Shown: positions 1-7,578 of the stretch, piece after piece
Position numbering within the stretch: the first letter of the stretch is position 1
How the letters are laid out: the number at the start of each line of letters is the position of its first letter
NCBI GenBank assembly: GCA_002753395.1
Contig: PEAB01000020.1
Span: 1 to 46,022, forward strand
Origin: Nitrospirae bacterium MYbinv3
GTDB lineage: Bacteria; Nitrospirota; Thermodesulfovibrionia; Thermodesulfovibrionales; Magnetobacteriaceae
Length of the DNA: 46,022 bases
Reading direction: 5' to 3'
The notes under the pieces: model-generated
Database searches by the model: none
What the model was told of the DNA's origin: nothing
The model's input: the letters and a program-made list of their open reading frames with translations, nothing else
Position numbers and translations under genes: made by a program

Positions 1-105
1 GAATGGATTAATTTTAGCGCATACAAAAGTTGGAAACACTTGGTAGATTACATTGATGATGTGCTTAATAATTTTGGACAAGAATATATAATTAATTATG
101 GGTAG
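1..105 (+). CDS. 3' end of an unidentified gene (edge fragment)
   Basis: Frame 1 is open from the first base to a TAG at 103-105, giving 34 residues that end in the acidic, aromatic tail DYIDDVLNNFGQEYIINYG. The composition is protein-like. It overlaps the minus-strand ORF that starts at 189, and both cannot be intact genes. One explanation is the tail of a transposase that inserted into the minus-strand gene. This is inference, since the family cannot be told from 34 residues. Confidence 0.3.
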   Translation, partial: EWINFSAYKSWKHLVDYIDDVLNNFGQEYIINYG

Positions 106-189
106 GTACTTACCATCCCTTTCAATTAACATCTTAATTACTGTTTCAAAACCATCGGGATTATTAATTCTTACATCTGGCTCAGGCAT
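1..189 (-). CDS. Partial small ORF with strong RBS, cut by window edge
   Basis: An ATG at 189 is preceded by a strong Shine-Dalgarno (AGGAGG around 193-200, about 6 nt spacing). The frame stays open to the window edge (63 codons). The first 30 residues (MPEPDVRINNPDGFETVIKM and on) look like an ordinary soluble protein. The rest is rich in I, F and Y and less protein-like. An open frame on the other strand ends at 105, so this gene may be interrupted near 105-115 by an incoming element. No family recognised. Confidence 0.4.
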   Translation of the reverse strand, partial: MPEPDVRINNPDGFETVIKMLIERDGKYLPIINYIFLSKIIKHIINVIYQVFPTFVCAKINPF

Positions 190-335
190 AAATACCCTCC
201 TTTATTTAAAAGGCTTTGCTACTACAATACATAAAATAAAGAGTTCTGCCAATAGCTTATAATTAGCAAAATATTTTGCTTTAAACAGTCAATTCAATCA
301 TTAATTAGCTGTTATCACATTAATAACAACTATTC

Positions 336-519
336 TAGCTTGACGATGTCATATTCCAAATCTCTGTAATAAGATGTCTGAACCACGATTTAACGGATTA
401 AGGGATTGTCAGGATTATATTTAAAAAGGCTTTCTGTCTTTTTCCTGTAAATCCTTAAATCTGTGTAATCCTAGTTCAGACAATCCCTACATTTACTTAA
501 ATCTGACATTGTCAAGCTA
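336..519. mobile_element. Small MITE-like element, TTGACAATGTCA-type ends
   Basis: A 184-bp non-coding element bounded by inverted repeats: TAGCTTGACGATGTCA at 336-351 and its near-perfect complement at 504-519. Inside lies the core shared with four other places in the window. The core starts with TCTGAACCACGATTTAACGG and ends with the complementary CCTAGTTCAGACAATCCC, so it is itself an imperfect palindrome. No transposase is encoded and no clear target duplication was seen. The rest of 190-713 holds only this element and the one at 549-714. Confidence 0.7.
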
Positions 520-548
520 TAGTTATACATGTATTACAGGTATCTTTT

Positions 549-714
549 TATATACTAAACTAAATGGAGTTTGCAAAAAGATTTTGACCTTGACATCCAA
601 TAACATGAAAATGTCATTCCTGCGAAAGCAGGAATCTATGCGTCTTGACGGGATTACGGAGTGGATTACTCGGGAATGACAAGATTTTTGCAAACCTGAC
701 TTATCTTGGTATAT
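549..714. mobile_element. Small inverted-repeat element abutting restriction gene
   Basis: The ends at about 549-585 and 682-714 form imperfect inverted repeats, both reaching the motif GTTTGCAAAAA. The interior carries the hairpin ATTCCTGCGAAAGCAGGAAT near 615-634 and a second outward copy, CGGGAATGAC, at 671-680. The right end touches the stop codon of the neighbouring endonuclease gene (714-716). The insertion therefore lies exactly at the 3' end of that gene and may have supplied its stop. Non-coding. Confidence 0.55.
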
Positions 715-1865
715 CAACTGATAGTCTCAAAATCAATGATCTTGTTTGAATTAAGGCAGTACTTGATCAGTTTCAGGTTATCCCACTGAAGTGTCTTTGC
801 AGGTCTCCTTCCTATCGTATACCTTCTCTTAGCGACCTCGTTTTTATGGACTATCGTACTGGCGTCAAAATCGTAAGCGACTAAGAAGGCATGGATCATG
901 TCATAGTCTCCATAGGCATACTCGTCCTTGACCCAGTCGACGTACTTGAGCAGCTGCTCGATGTCCTGTGGTAAGGCGGCGGCCTTTTTGATCTCACCGA
1001 CCAGGTACTTAGACCTTGTTGGTTCAAAGCCTTTTATGTAGGCATATCCAAAGAGATCCATTTTATCCATGTAGTCTATAGGTTTAAAGGGAGAGGCAAC
1101 AACCTGGTGGGAGAGGTAGTCCCATCGGCCAAAGGTCTCAAGCGTCCTCTGATCCTCATACGACAACTGATAAAGGATGCCCGCCTCAATAGCCATTTCA
1201 TGCTTTAAGTAGTCATCCTCTGCACAGCTTCCTAAGATTGTCCTGACGTCCAGACTGTAGCTAGGTGTCCGCAGTCTCTCTACGATGGCCTTGTGAAACC
1301 CTTCGTAGTCGCTCTTGAAGATATTGATACTCTCCTGAGGGGCGGAAAGGGCGTGTTGATTATATTTAAGGAGGACATCCTTGAAAGCCTGATTCTCTAC
1401 GTCGTCAAACTTGAGGAAAGAGACCTTCCAGAACGCCCTTAACATCCTAAAGGCGGAGGGGTTTGACGACAGGATGTCATCCATGTCCACACCCGTTGAA
1501 AAGAAAAATGGGGAGGGTTTAAAACAGCACAACCAGCGCTGATTGACGCTAAAGCCGCCCTCATCCCACACAAGGGCGTCCTTCATATCAGTATAATCAA
1601 ACGCCCGTGCACAACCAGCCTCTGGGAAGTTTGAAAACTTACAGTCGCTCTCTATGTTTACAAGTTCCCCTATGCCATATATCTTTCTGTCTATAAAAAA
1701 GTAGATGTTATCTTGCTGTTTCATTGTAGCATAATCGGCAAACGTTGCCTCATGATGCTTCTTCCATATCCCAACAGGGGCAGACAGCTTTGTGGCATAT
1801 ATACCACATGATATATATAGCTCTAACGATTCGATACTGTCCAGATTAAAGATGTAACCGGCCAT
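714..1865 (-). CDS. Probable type II restriction endonuclease
   Basis: A 383-residue soluble protein encoded 7 nt downstream of a Dam-type DNA adenine methylase on the same strand, the usual layout of a restriction-modification pair. Near the C-terminus there is a plausible PD-(D/E)XK catalytic core: D270 in DLFGY, then E291-x-K293 in KYLVGEIKK, followed by an amphipathic stretch DIEQLLKYVDWV. That spacing and the hydrophobic strand before E-x-K suit type II nucleases. The overall sequence is not a family I recognise and is longer than DpnII. The function rests on context plus this motif, so it could also be another methylase-associated protein. The gene ends at a small repeat element. Confidence 0.6.
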   Translation of the reverse strand: MAGYIFNLDSIESLELYISCGIYATKLSAPVGIWKKHHEATFADYATMKQQDNIYFFIDRKIYGIGELVNIESDCKFSNFPEAGCARAFDYTDMKDALVWDEGGFSVNQRWLCCFKPSPFFFSTGVDMDDILSSNPSAFRMLRAFWKVSFLKFDDVENQAFKDVLLKYNQHALSAPQESINIFKSDYEGFHKAIVERLRTPSYSLDVRTILGSCAEDDYLKHEMAIEAGILYQLSYEDQRTLETFGRWDYLSHQVVASPFKPIDYMDKMDLFGYAYIKGFEPTRSKYLVGEIKKAAALPQDIEQLLKYVDWVKDEYAYGDYDMIHAFLVAYDFDASTIVHKNEVAKRRYTIGRRPAKTLQWDNLKLIKYCLNSNKIIDFETIS

Positions 1866-1872
1866 AAACGGG

Positions 1873-2760
1873 CTAACTCCAGTTCTTGATCAACACCTCA
1901 AACAGCCCTCTTCCACGTTTATCGCCTTTGCAGTTGATAGCCCGATTGGCCTCTATCTCCTGGATGTTGTAACCTCTGTAGAGGTCCTTGATAAACTCCG
2001 TGTTGGAGTTTGAAAGCATTACGTGGCAACCCTTCTCATTCAACGCTGTAAAGACCTCTGACAGCTCAATCTGGTCATTGTCTGAGAAGTCACCCTTGGA
2101 GTACTTTGTAAAAGACGAGGTAGCTGTAAGCGGATGGTATGGTGGGTCAAGGTAGACAAAATCATTGGATTTTGCCAGTAAAACGGTCTGCTTGTAGTCC
2201 TGGTGATATATTCTTACATCGCTGGAGTTGAGGTAGGCTGATATGTTTAAGAGATTTTCTCTATCCAGTATGGCAGGATTTTGATAATCCCCAAATGGGA
2301 CATTAAACTCACCCCTTGAGTTTTCCCTATACAGGCCGTTGTAACACGTCTTGTTAAGATATATAAAACGGCTTGCTCGTTGTACTTTATCCATTAGAGA
2401 GGTGTCCTTAGCCCTTTCCTTATAGAAGAAGACTTCTTTATTGTTCTTTCTTGCAAGACTCCTTATCAGCTTATCAACGTTGTTCCTAATAACCAGGTAT
2501 GCGTTGATAAGCTCTGCGTTTATGTCAGATATGATTGCCTGCTTGGGCAGAAGTTCAAACATCAGGGCACCCCCCCCAACAAACGGTTCAATGTAGGTAT
2601 CGTACTTTTCAGGGACGTTAACCGCAAGGACGTTCAACAATTGCCTCTTGCCACCGGCCCACTTAACAAACGGCCTAGACCTGGTCACTTTAGCTCCGCT
2701 CGCTTGATGAGACATAGTTCCGCCCTCAAGCCCCCTTGCCTGCATAGCATTGTCCATCAT
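1873..2760 (-). CDS. dam: DNA adenine N6-methyltransferase, Dam/DpnM type (class D12)
   Basis: Transfers a methyl group from S-adenosylmethionine to adenine in DNA. Visible motifs are FVKWAGGKRQLL at residues 31-42 (N-terminal binding motif of the D12 class), EPFVGGGALMFEL at 58-70 (AdoMet-binding FxGxG) and the catalytic DPPY at 205-208. The C-terminal RAINCKGDKRGRG segment is like that of DpnM and Dam, which recognise GATC; the same target here is inference. The length (295 aa) is normal for the family. The start at 2760 has no clear ribosome-binding site, and an in-frame ATG at 2715 leaves the conserved region intact and is a fair alternative. First gene of a likely two-gene operon with the endonuclease gene 7 nt downstream. 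Confidence 0.93.
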   Translation of the reverse strand: MMDNAMQARGLEGGTMSHQASGAKVTRSRPFVKWAGGKRQLLNVLAVNVPEKYDTYIEPFVGGGALMFELLPKQAIISDINAELINAYLVIRNNVDKLIRSLARKNNKEVFFYKERAKDTSLMDKVQRASRFIYLNKTCYNGLYRENSRGEFNVPFGDYQNPAILDRENLLNISAYLNSSDVRIYHQDYKQTVLLAKSNDFVYLDPPYHPLTATSSFTKYSKGDFSDNDQIELSEVFTALNEKGCHVMLSNSNTEFIKDLYRGYNIQEIEANRAINCKGDKRGRGLFEVLIKNWS

Positions 2761-2940
2761 TCAGAACAGGTCTGTATATGTTGAGTTATCGAGTTGCCCT
2801 CTCAGCTTCTTTTTTTAAGTAGCACAATGTTACTTCTATAAAATACACAAAACAAACGGATTTTAGCAAGGGTGTAGTGTGGGTGCCAGTAATTCTCATT
2901 GAAGAGTGAAGATATATCTTTGATGGATGGCTTCTGAAAG

Positions 2941-3091
2941 AACATCATAGGGTGCATAAGAATTTCATGGGGGACAATAAAAATTAATGGGGTCAAGGGG
3001 ACTGGTCCCCTTGTGGGTGGGTCTGAGGGAGGGCAAAGCCCTCCATTCTATTCAAAAATCCCCACGAATTTCTTATGCACCCAACATCATA
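2941..3091. mobile_element. 133-bp MITE (2950-3082) with 9-bp target duplication
   Basis: Inverted repeats start GGGTGCATAAGAA at 2950 and end with the complement TTCTTATGCACCC at 3082, matching over about 24 bp with two mismatches. The sequence AACATCATA flanks the element on both sides (2941-2949 and 3083-3091), as expected for a 9-bp target-site duplication. The interior is a G-rich segment with two palindromes, AAGGGGACTGGTCCCCTT and GAGGGCAAAGCCCTC, also found at three other full sites in the window. No ORF. The rest of 2761-3263 holds a fragment near 2885-2899 resembling the TIR of the 29539 element and nothing else recognisable. Confidence 0.8.
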
Positions 3092-3263
3092 GCAAAGGCT
3101 GACATAAATACGTTATGTATGCTATATTTTATCTTACCCTTTTGTCTATCTGGGGTTTTTCCAATATAGTAGAAAAGACAGTCACCAAAGCGCCAAACGA
3201 CAGATGCTTCTTTATCTTCATGTATAAATGCAGCATAGGGAGAGCAGCGTTCCGCCTTCTATC

Positions 3264-6047
3264 TTATTGTTGTGCGATGCAGACGCGGTTGCGGCCTTGG
3301 CGTTTGGCGCTGTAGAGGGCGTTGTCCGCGGCCTGAAAGATTTCCTGGGTCTCCTGACCGTGGTCTGGCAGGACTGCCACGCCTAATGAAAGTGAAATAG
3401 AGCCGAGGGATTGACGCTCGTACACGACGTTTAGTTGCTTGACGCCTTCGCGTAAAAACTCGGCGCGTTCCCAGGCTACATCAAGCGAGGCGTCGGGCAT
3501 GATGAGCGCAAACTCCTCGCCACCGTAGCGGCATGCGACGTCTCCATTGCGGACATTCTTTTTCAGATATATCCCAAGCTCTCGTAAAACGGCATCTCCA
3601 GCCTCATGGCCGAAGGTGTCATTAAACCGCTTGAAGTGGTCTATGTCAACCATGATGACGCCTACCGGAGTGCCTTTCCTGATGGCGCGGCCCCGCTCCA
3701 AGTCAAACGACTCCTCCATGTAGCGGCGATTGTACAGTCCTGTAAGAGGGTCTCGCGTGGAGAGGTTTTGCAGTGTCTCGCGTAGCTTTAGGTTGGCTAT
3801 AGCCATAGCTGAGTTTTCAGCAATAACGATAGCAAGATGCTTCCTTGCCTTAAGCCTCTGAGCTTCACCTTCCTTATCTAAGACAGGGGCAATCTGCAGA
3901 TGCAGCAGGCCGAGCGTCTCCCCCTGCGCAGTCATAGGTACGCAGACGTATGAATTCATACTATATCCCAAGTGCTGACATCTTAGGACTGTTTGAGCAT
4001 GTAAAATTGAGTGGGGGCGTCCTCGACGTAGTGCCCAACAATCATCTGGCTTTAAAATATCCGACTCAGGTGGCACATCTCCCCATACAGCCTTAGCCTC
4101 TAGGATGTTGCGTGAGGTACTAAAGGCGTACAATGCCCCTGAATCACCGTCAAATAGCTTTGAGGCCGCTTCTACAATAATAGAACAGGCCTCATCAACG
4201 GTAGAGCAGGCCAGCAATAGTTCGCTCATCTTACTAAGCTGTCTGTTTTCATTGTTACGCTGCTGCAGAGCGGCTGCCCTCTCGGACAGTTGCCTGTTTA
4301 CAAGCTCTAACTCAGCTGTTCGCTGGGTTACCCTGTCTTGAAGCTCCTCTTTTGCAGAAAGCAGCTCACTCTGCATGCGTTTATGCTCAGCCAGCAGGCG
4401 AAGCGACTCAATGCCAAAGGACAGATCCTCGGTCAGCTCTACTAAAAGCCCTACCTCTTGTGCATCAAATACGTCAATCTCTCTGGCACATACGGTTAAC
4501 ACGCCAAGTACCTTATCCTTATTTATCAGCGGTACTGCCAAAGTTGAGGAATAAGCGTATTTAGTCGCCTCTATGTGCAGGTAGGCACACTCAGGGTCTG
4601 CCATTATGTTGTTTGACATGGCTGGTTTGAGCGTATTTATAGCCCTTGAATAGATAGTAGCTTTTGTTAACGCATTTAAATGCAGGGTCTCCAAATAGTC
4701 CTTTTCGTAGCCTATCTGTGCCAAGATAAGGATGCCCTTGTCTTTGTCATCCTGTATTAGACCTATCCAAGACTGACTGTAGCCACCATCCTCTACAACT
4801 ATGCGACATACGTCGTGGGTCAAGACCGTATCGTTGGTGGCGTATGCCAGGGCGTGATTGCACCGGCTAAGTATGTTTAGACGTCTATTAAGGCCGATTA
4901 GCTTCTCTGTGCGTTCATTGACCTTATTCTCAAGTTCAGTACTATAAGCCAACAATCTACCCTGGTATTGCTTCAGATCAGCTGCCATACTGTTAAAAAG
5001 CTCCGAGAGCTGCCCCACCTCGTCGCTTGAAGTAACCTGCAGCCTAACGTCAAGGTTTCCCTTGCCAATCTCAGCGGCAGCTAGACCAAGCTGTTTTATT
5101 GGGACAGAGATAGAGCGTGAAAGCAGGTATATGATCAACGTGGCCAGCATACCTACAAACAGGGAAATGATAATCGTTATATTTCTCAACGACACGGCAG
5201 AGGCAAATGCCTGACTTGTCGGGACGTTGATGATCAACGTCCAGTCGTTGCCTTGAAAGTCGAGGTACCCAGATTCCTTGGCAAATGCGAGTATCTCCTC
5301 GATATTCTTACTCTTGTTGGTGTGCTTCGTACTCCCATAGCTCTTGCCCTCTGATATCATTTGCTGGATCATCGGCCAGTCGGGTGATATCCCTTTCAAT
5401 ATCTCGTTTTTATTGTGGCTTGAGTATAGGATCAGGCCATTTTTATTGACCAAGTCTATCTCAAATGAGTTGTCAACGGTATCGTGTTCAACTGCCCTTT
5501 TGGTTATTTCGTGCAGGTGATCTATGAATACCCGTGAGGTTACAACGGCAAATGACACTGCTACCTTGTCTTTAACGACGTGGGCAAAGCGAAACGCCGT
5601 CTCTTTGAGGGTAACGGAGACGGCTATATCCATAGCAAAATTGCTGCCTTCCGAGATTTTACCCCAGTAGCCTTTCAATTCATCTTGTACTCCGATGTTT
5701 TTGCCTGTTGTATCGATGAGACGCACTCTGTTGATGTTGTAAAATGACACTGAGGCGTATTTGTTATCGTGGCTTTTGTACTCCATTATGCGTTCCTTTA
5801 TCTGTGCCATCGAGGACGCCTTGGAGCTGACAACTGGGTCATTTGCAAGGCGCTTGATGTCTATATATTTTTCATATAGCATCCTGTCTATCTTGTCGAT
5901 GGCGTGGAAGGCCTTTTCTTCCAAGTTGCGCCTTATCTGTGTTTCCAATGCTCTGGTGTTTGACACGTAGTTGGTGTAAGAGACAAGAACAATGAAGACC
6001 ACCCCTATGGCCGAAAACAAAAAAGTAAGCTTTGTTGCAAATCTCAT
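3264..6047 (-). CDS. Membrane diguanylate cyclase (sensor-HAMP-GAF-GAF-GGDEF)
   Basis: Makes cyclic di-GMP from two GTP. Layout of the 927-928 residues: membrane helix at 7-28, periplasmic Cache-like sensor at about 30-285, second helix at about 288-311, HAMP at 312-364, coiled coil, GAF at about 395-540, coiled coil, second GAF at about 610-750, and GGDEF at 766-928. The active-site loop reads GGEEF (843-847). An RNGD inhibitory site (834-837) sits five residues upstream, so product inhibition is expected. GTG at 6050 and ATG at 6047 are both possible; ATG is preferred because TATAAT lies 8 nt before it and no Shine-Dalgarno is evident, suggesting a leaderless message. No EAL domain. Ligand unknown. 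Confidence 0.92.
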   Translation of the reverse strand: MRFATKLTFLFSAIGVVFIVLVSYTNYVSNTRALETQIRRNLEEKAFHAIDKIDRMLYEKYIDIKRLANDPVVSSKASSMAQIKERIMEYKSHDNKYASVSFYNINRVRLIDTTGKNIGVQDELKGYWGKISEGSNFAMDIAVSVTLKETAFRFAHVVKDKVAVSFAVVTSRVFIDHLHEITKRAVEHDTVDNSFEIDLVNKNGLILYSSHNKNEILKGISPDWPMIQQMISEGKSYGSTKHTNKSKNIEEILAFAKESGYLDFQGNDWTLIINVPTSQAFASAVSLRNITIIISLFVGMLATLIIYLLSRSISVPIKQLGLAAAEIGKGNLDVRLQVTSSDEVGQLSELFNSMAADLKQYQGRLLAYSTELENKVNERTEKLIGLNRRLNILSRCNHALAYATNDTVLTHDVCRIVVEDGGYSQSWIGLIQDDKDKGILILAQIGYEKDYLETLHLNALTKATIYSRAINTLKPAMSNNIMADPECAYLHIEATKYAYSSTLAVPLINKDKVLGVLTVCAREIDVFDAQEVGLLVELTEDLSFGIESLRLLAEHKRMQSELLSAKEELQDRVTQRTAELELVNRQLSERAAALQQRNNENRQLSKMSELLLACSTVDEACSIIVEAASKLFDGDSGALYAFSTSRNILEAKAVWGDVPPESDILKPDDCWALRRGRPHSILHAQTVLRCQHLGYSMNSYVCVPMTAQGETLGLLHLQIAPVLDKEGEAQRLKARKHLAIVIAENSAMAIANLKLRETLQNLSTRDPLTGLYNRRYMEESFDLERGRAIRKGTPVGVIMVDIDHFKRFNDTFGHEAGDAVLRELGIYLKKNVRNGDVACRYGGEEFALIMPDASLDVAWERAEFLREGVKQLNVVYERQSLGSISLSLGVAVLPDHGQETQEIFQAADNALYSAKRQGRNRVCIAQQ

Positions 6048-6101
6048 CACCCACTATTATACACTACAGCGAAAAAAAAGAGTAAAAGGATGGAGAAAGT
6101 A

Positions 6102-6433
6102 CCAGGGCAGTTGCACTAGACAAAAAATGTCTGAACCACGGAGCCTCTTGCAAATCTCAAATCAAGCAATTATTACGCCCCAAAAATATCGTTTAATATT
6201 AATCGCTTACATAATTAGCTTTTTGCTATATTTTACATAACATGTATTTTTGCAAGAGGCTCCACGATTTAACGGATTAAGGGATTGTCAGGATTAGGTG
6301 AAAAAAAAGCCGTAAAATGTATTAATGGCATGGATCTATATCCAGTAAATCCTTGCATCCGTTTAATCATGGTTCTGACAATCCCCTAAGGTCAACTAAC
6401 AACACGTCAAGTTTTTAAATGCATTTGCCCTGG
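6102..6433. mobile_element. MITE-like element, CCAGGGCAAT-type ends, with nested insert
   Basis: Ends are CCAGGGCAGTTGCA at 6102 and the complement TGCATTTGCCCTGG ending at 6433. The interior is the shared core (TCTGAACCACG, then ATTTAACGGATTAAGGGATT), interrupted at 6137-6266 by a second small element. Removing the insert leaves about 206 bp, close to the uninterrupted copy at 29678-29866. Non-coding. Its right end lies only 4 bp before the -35 box of the downstream gsp operon promoter. Confidence 0.75.
6141..6262. mobile_element. 122-bp nested MITE with CACG target duplication
   Basis: Perfect terminal repeats GAGCCTCTTGCAAA at the left and TTTGCAAGAGGCTC at the right bound an AT-rich interior without an ORF. 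CACG occurs immediately on both sides (6137-6140 and 6263-6266). Deleting the element and one CACG restores the uninterrupted core TCTGAACCACGATTTAACGG exactly as seen at the other copies. This is direct sequence evidence for an insertion event. Confidence 0.85.
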
Positions 6434-6437
6434 AGGG

Positions 6438-6466
6438 TTGCCAAACTTTCTGTGGGAGGGTATAAT
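6438..6466 (+). promoter_or_regulatory. Sigma-70-type promoter of gspI operon
   Basis: TTGCCA at 6438-6443, a 17-nt spacer, and perfect TATAAT at 6461-6466. The expected start near 6473 leaves a leader of about 8 nt before the ATG at 6481, with AGAGGG just before the start codon. The -35 box begins 5 nt after the last base of the mobile element that ends at 6433. Confidence 0.7.
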
Positions 6467-6480
6467 GTTTAAAGAGGGCA

Positions 6481-6900
6481 ATGAAGACAGCGGGGGTTTT
6501 GCAAAAAGACGGTTTTACGCTAATAGAGATTATGGTTGCTATTACTCTTGTGGCTATAGGGATAACCTCAATAGTGCAGCTTTTTTCAGGGTCGTTGAGG
6601 CTGGTTTCCTCCTCTGAGGGCTACACAAAGGCGATTGTCGCCGCTCAGTCTAAGCTCAGGAGCGTGATTGCTGACAGCAACCTAAGGGAAGAAGAGTATA
6701 TGGAAAAGGCCAATAATGTCTATACATATCATGTGTCGATCCAACAGATAGATAAAGACAAGACCGATCCCCTGCAGTACGATCTATATTCAATAAAGGT
6801 GACTGTAAAATGGAAAAGTGTCGTTAATGAAAAATCTTATACCCTCAGTACCGTATATGCTAAAAAGAAAGATACGATAGTCAAGACGACGCCCTCTTGA
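6481..6900 (+). CDS. gspI: Type II secretion minor pseudopilin GspI-like
   Basis: The N-terminus carries a class III prepilin signal: a short charged leader, cleavage expected between G11 and F12 in the DGFTLIEIMVAI segment, glutamate at mature position 5, then a hydrophobic helix to about residue 35. The size (139 aa), the position as first gene and the following gspJ and gspK support GspI, one of the minor pseudopilins at the tip of the pseudopilus. It is processed by a prepilin peptidase not encoded here. Three bases separate it from gspJ. The leader peptide and helix are certain; the letter I is by order and length. Confidence 0.82.
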   Translation: MKTAGVLQKDGFTLIEIMVAITLVAIGITSIVQLFSGSLRLVSSSEGYTKAIVAAQSKLRSVIADSNLREEEYMEKANNVYTYHVSIQQIDKDKTDPLQYDLYSIKVTVKWKSVVNEKSYTLSTVYAKKKDTIVKTTPS

Positions 6901-6903
6901 TGT

Positions 6904-7578
6904 ATGTCTCAAGATAAAAGAAATCGCTTTATACAGGATTCTTCAAAAGGTTTTACCCTAATAGAGTTGATTATAGCTATGACTATACTGACGATGATAG
7001 CGCTGATCCTTGGCTTTGCCATGCGGCTTGGTATAAAGAGCGTTGAAAAAAGTGAGGCGAAAATAGAATATTTAGAAAGGACCAGGGCCTCGTTGAGGAT
7101 AATCGAGTCTCAATTGCAGTCTTTTGTACCGCTCACGTATGACGATATGGGGAAGCGTTATTACTATTTTAAGGGGCAGGAAGATAATTTGTCATTTATG
7201 AGCAGTGTTTCGTTATGGGGCAGACAGAGTGGCATGATACAGGTGACATATGAGGTGATCAGAGACAGAGACGATGACTCTATGTCGCTTGTTGTTCAGG
7301 AGGAGAGCGCCTATACTAAGGAGACGAGAAGTACAGTCCTGTTAAAGAATTTTAAGGAGATATCGTTCAACTTCTTCGTCAAGAAGCCGGAGGACAAGGA
7401 AGGGGACTGGAGCAAGGGTGTGGAAGGGGCCGACAACGTCCCCCTGTGGGTGTCATTGACTGCTGACAGCTCCAACTTCAAGATAGAGATGATGATACCT
7501 ATAAGGGCAAGGGCCTCTATTACCATGAAAAATCCCCCCTCTACAAATATCTTTGGCGGCATTTCTACGTTTAAGTAA
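6904..7578 (+). CDS. gspJ: Type II secretion minor pseudopilin GspJ-like
   Basis: Prepilin-type N-terminus with cleavage site before FTLIELIIAMTILTM (about residue 17), followed by a C-terminal globular region of about 180 residues. The length (224 aa) and the long segment after the helix fit GspJ, which forms the pseudopilus tip complex with I and K. The stop codon TAA shares its last A with the ATG of gspK, so translation is probably coupled. Confidence 0.82.
   Translation: MSQDKRNRFIQDSSKGFTLIELIIAMTILTMIALILGFAMRLGIKSVEKSEAKIEYLERTRASLRIIESQLQSFVPLTYDDMGKRYYYFKGQEDNLSFMSSVSLWGRQSGMIQVTYEVIRDRDDDSMSLVVQEESAYTKETRSTVLLKNFKEISFNFFVKKPEDKEGDWSKGVEGADNVPLWVSLTADSSNFKIEMMIPIRARASITMKNPPSTNIFGGISTFK

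Noticed and set aside
523-717. 64-codon minus-strand ORF containing CHSRVIHSV-like sequence
   Set aside because: It is the translation of the hairpin repeat and its element. Such frames recur wherever the repeat occurs and do not indicate a gene.
2985-3043. Palindromic G-rich repeats as a CRISPR array or rho-independent terminators
   Set aside because: The copies are kilobases apart without spacers, and the stems are not followed by T runs in either direction.
3115-3315. 66-codon plus-strand ORF near the end of the GGDEF gene
   Set aside because: It overlaps the 3' end of a well-supported gene on the other strand and has no RBS or recognisable sequence.
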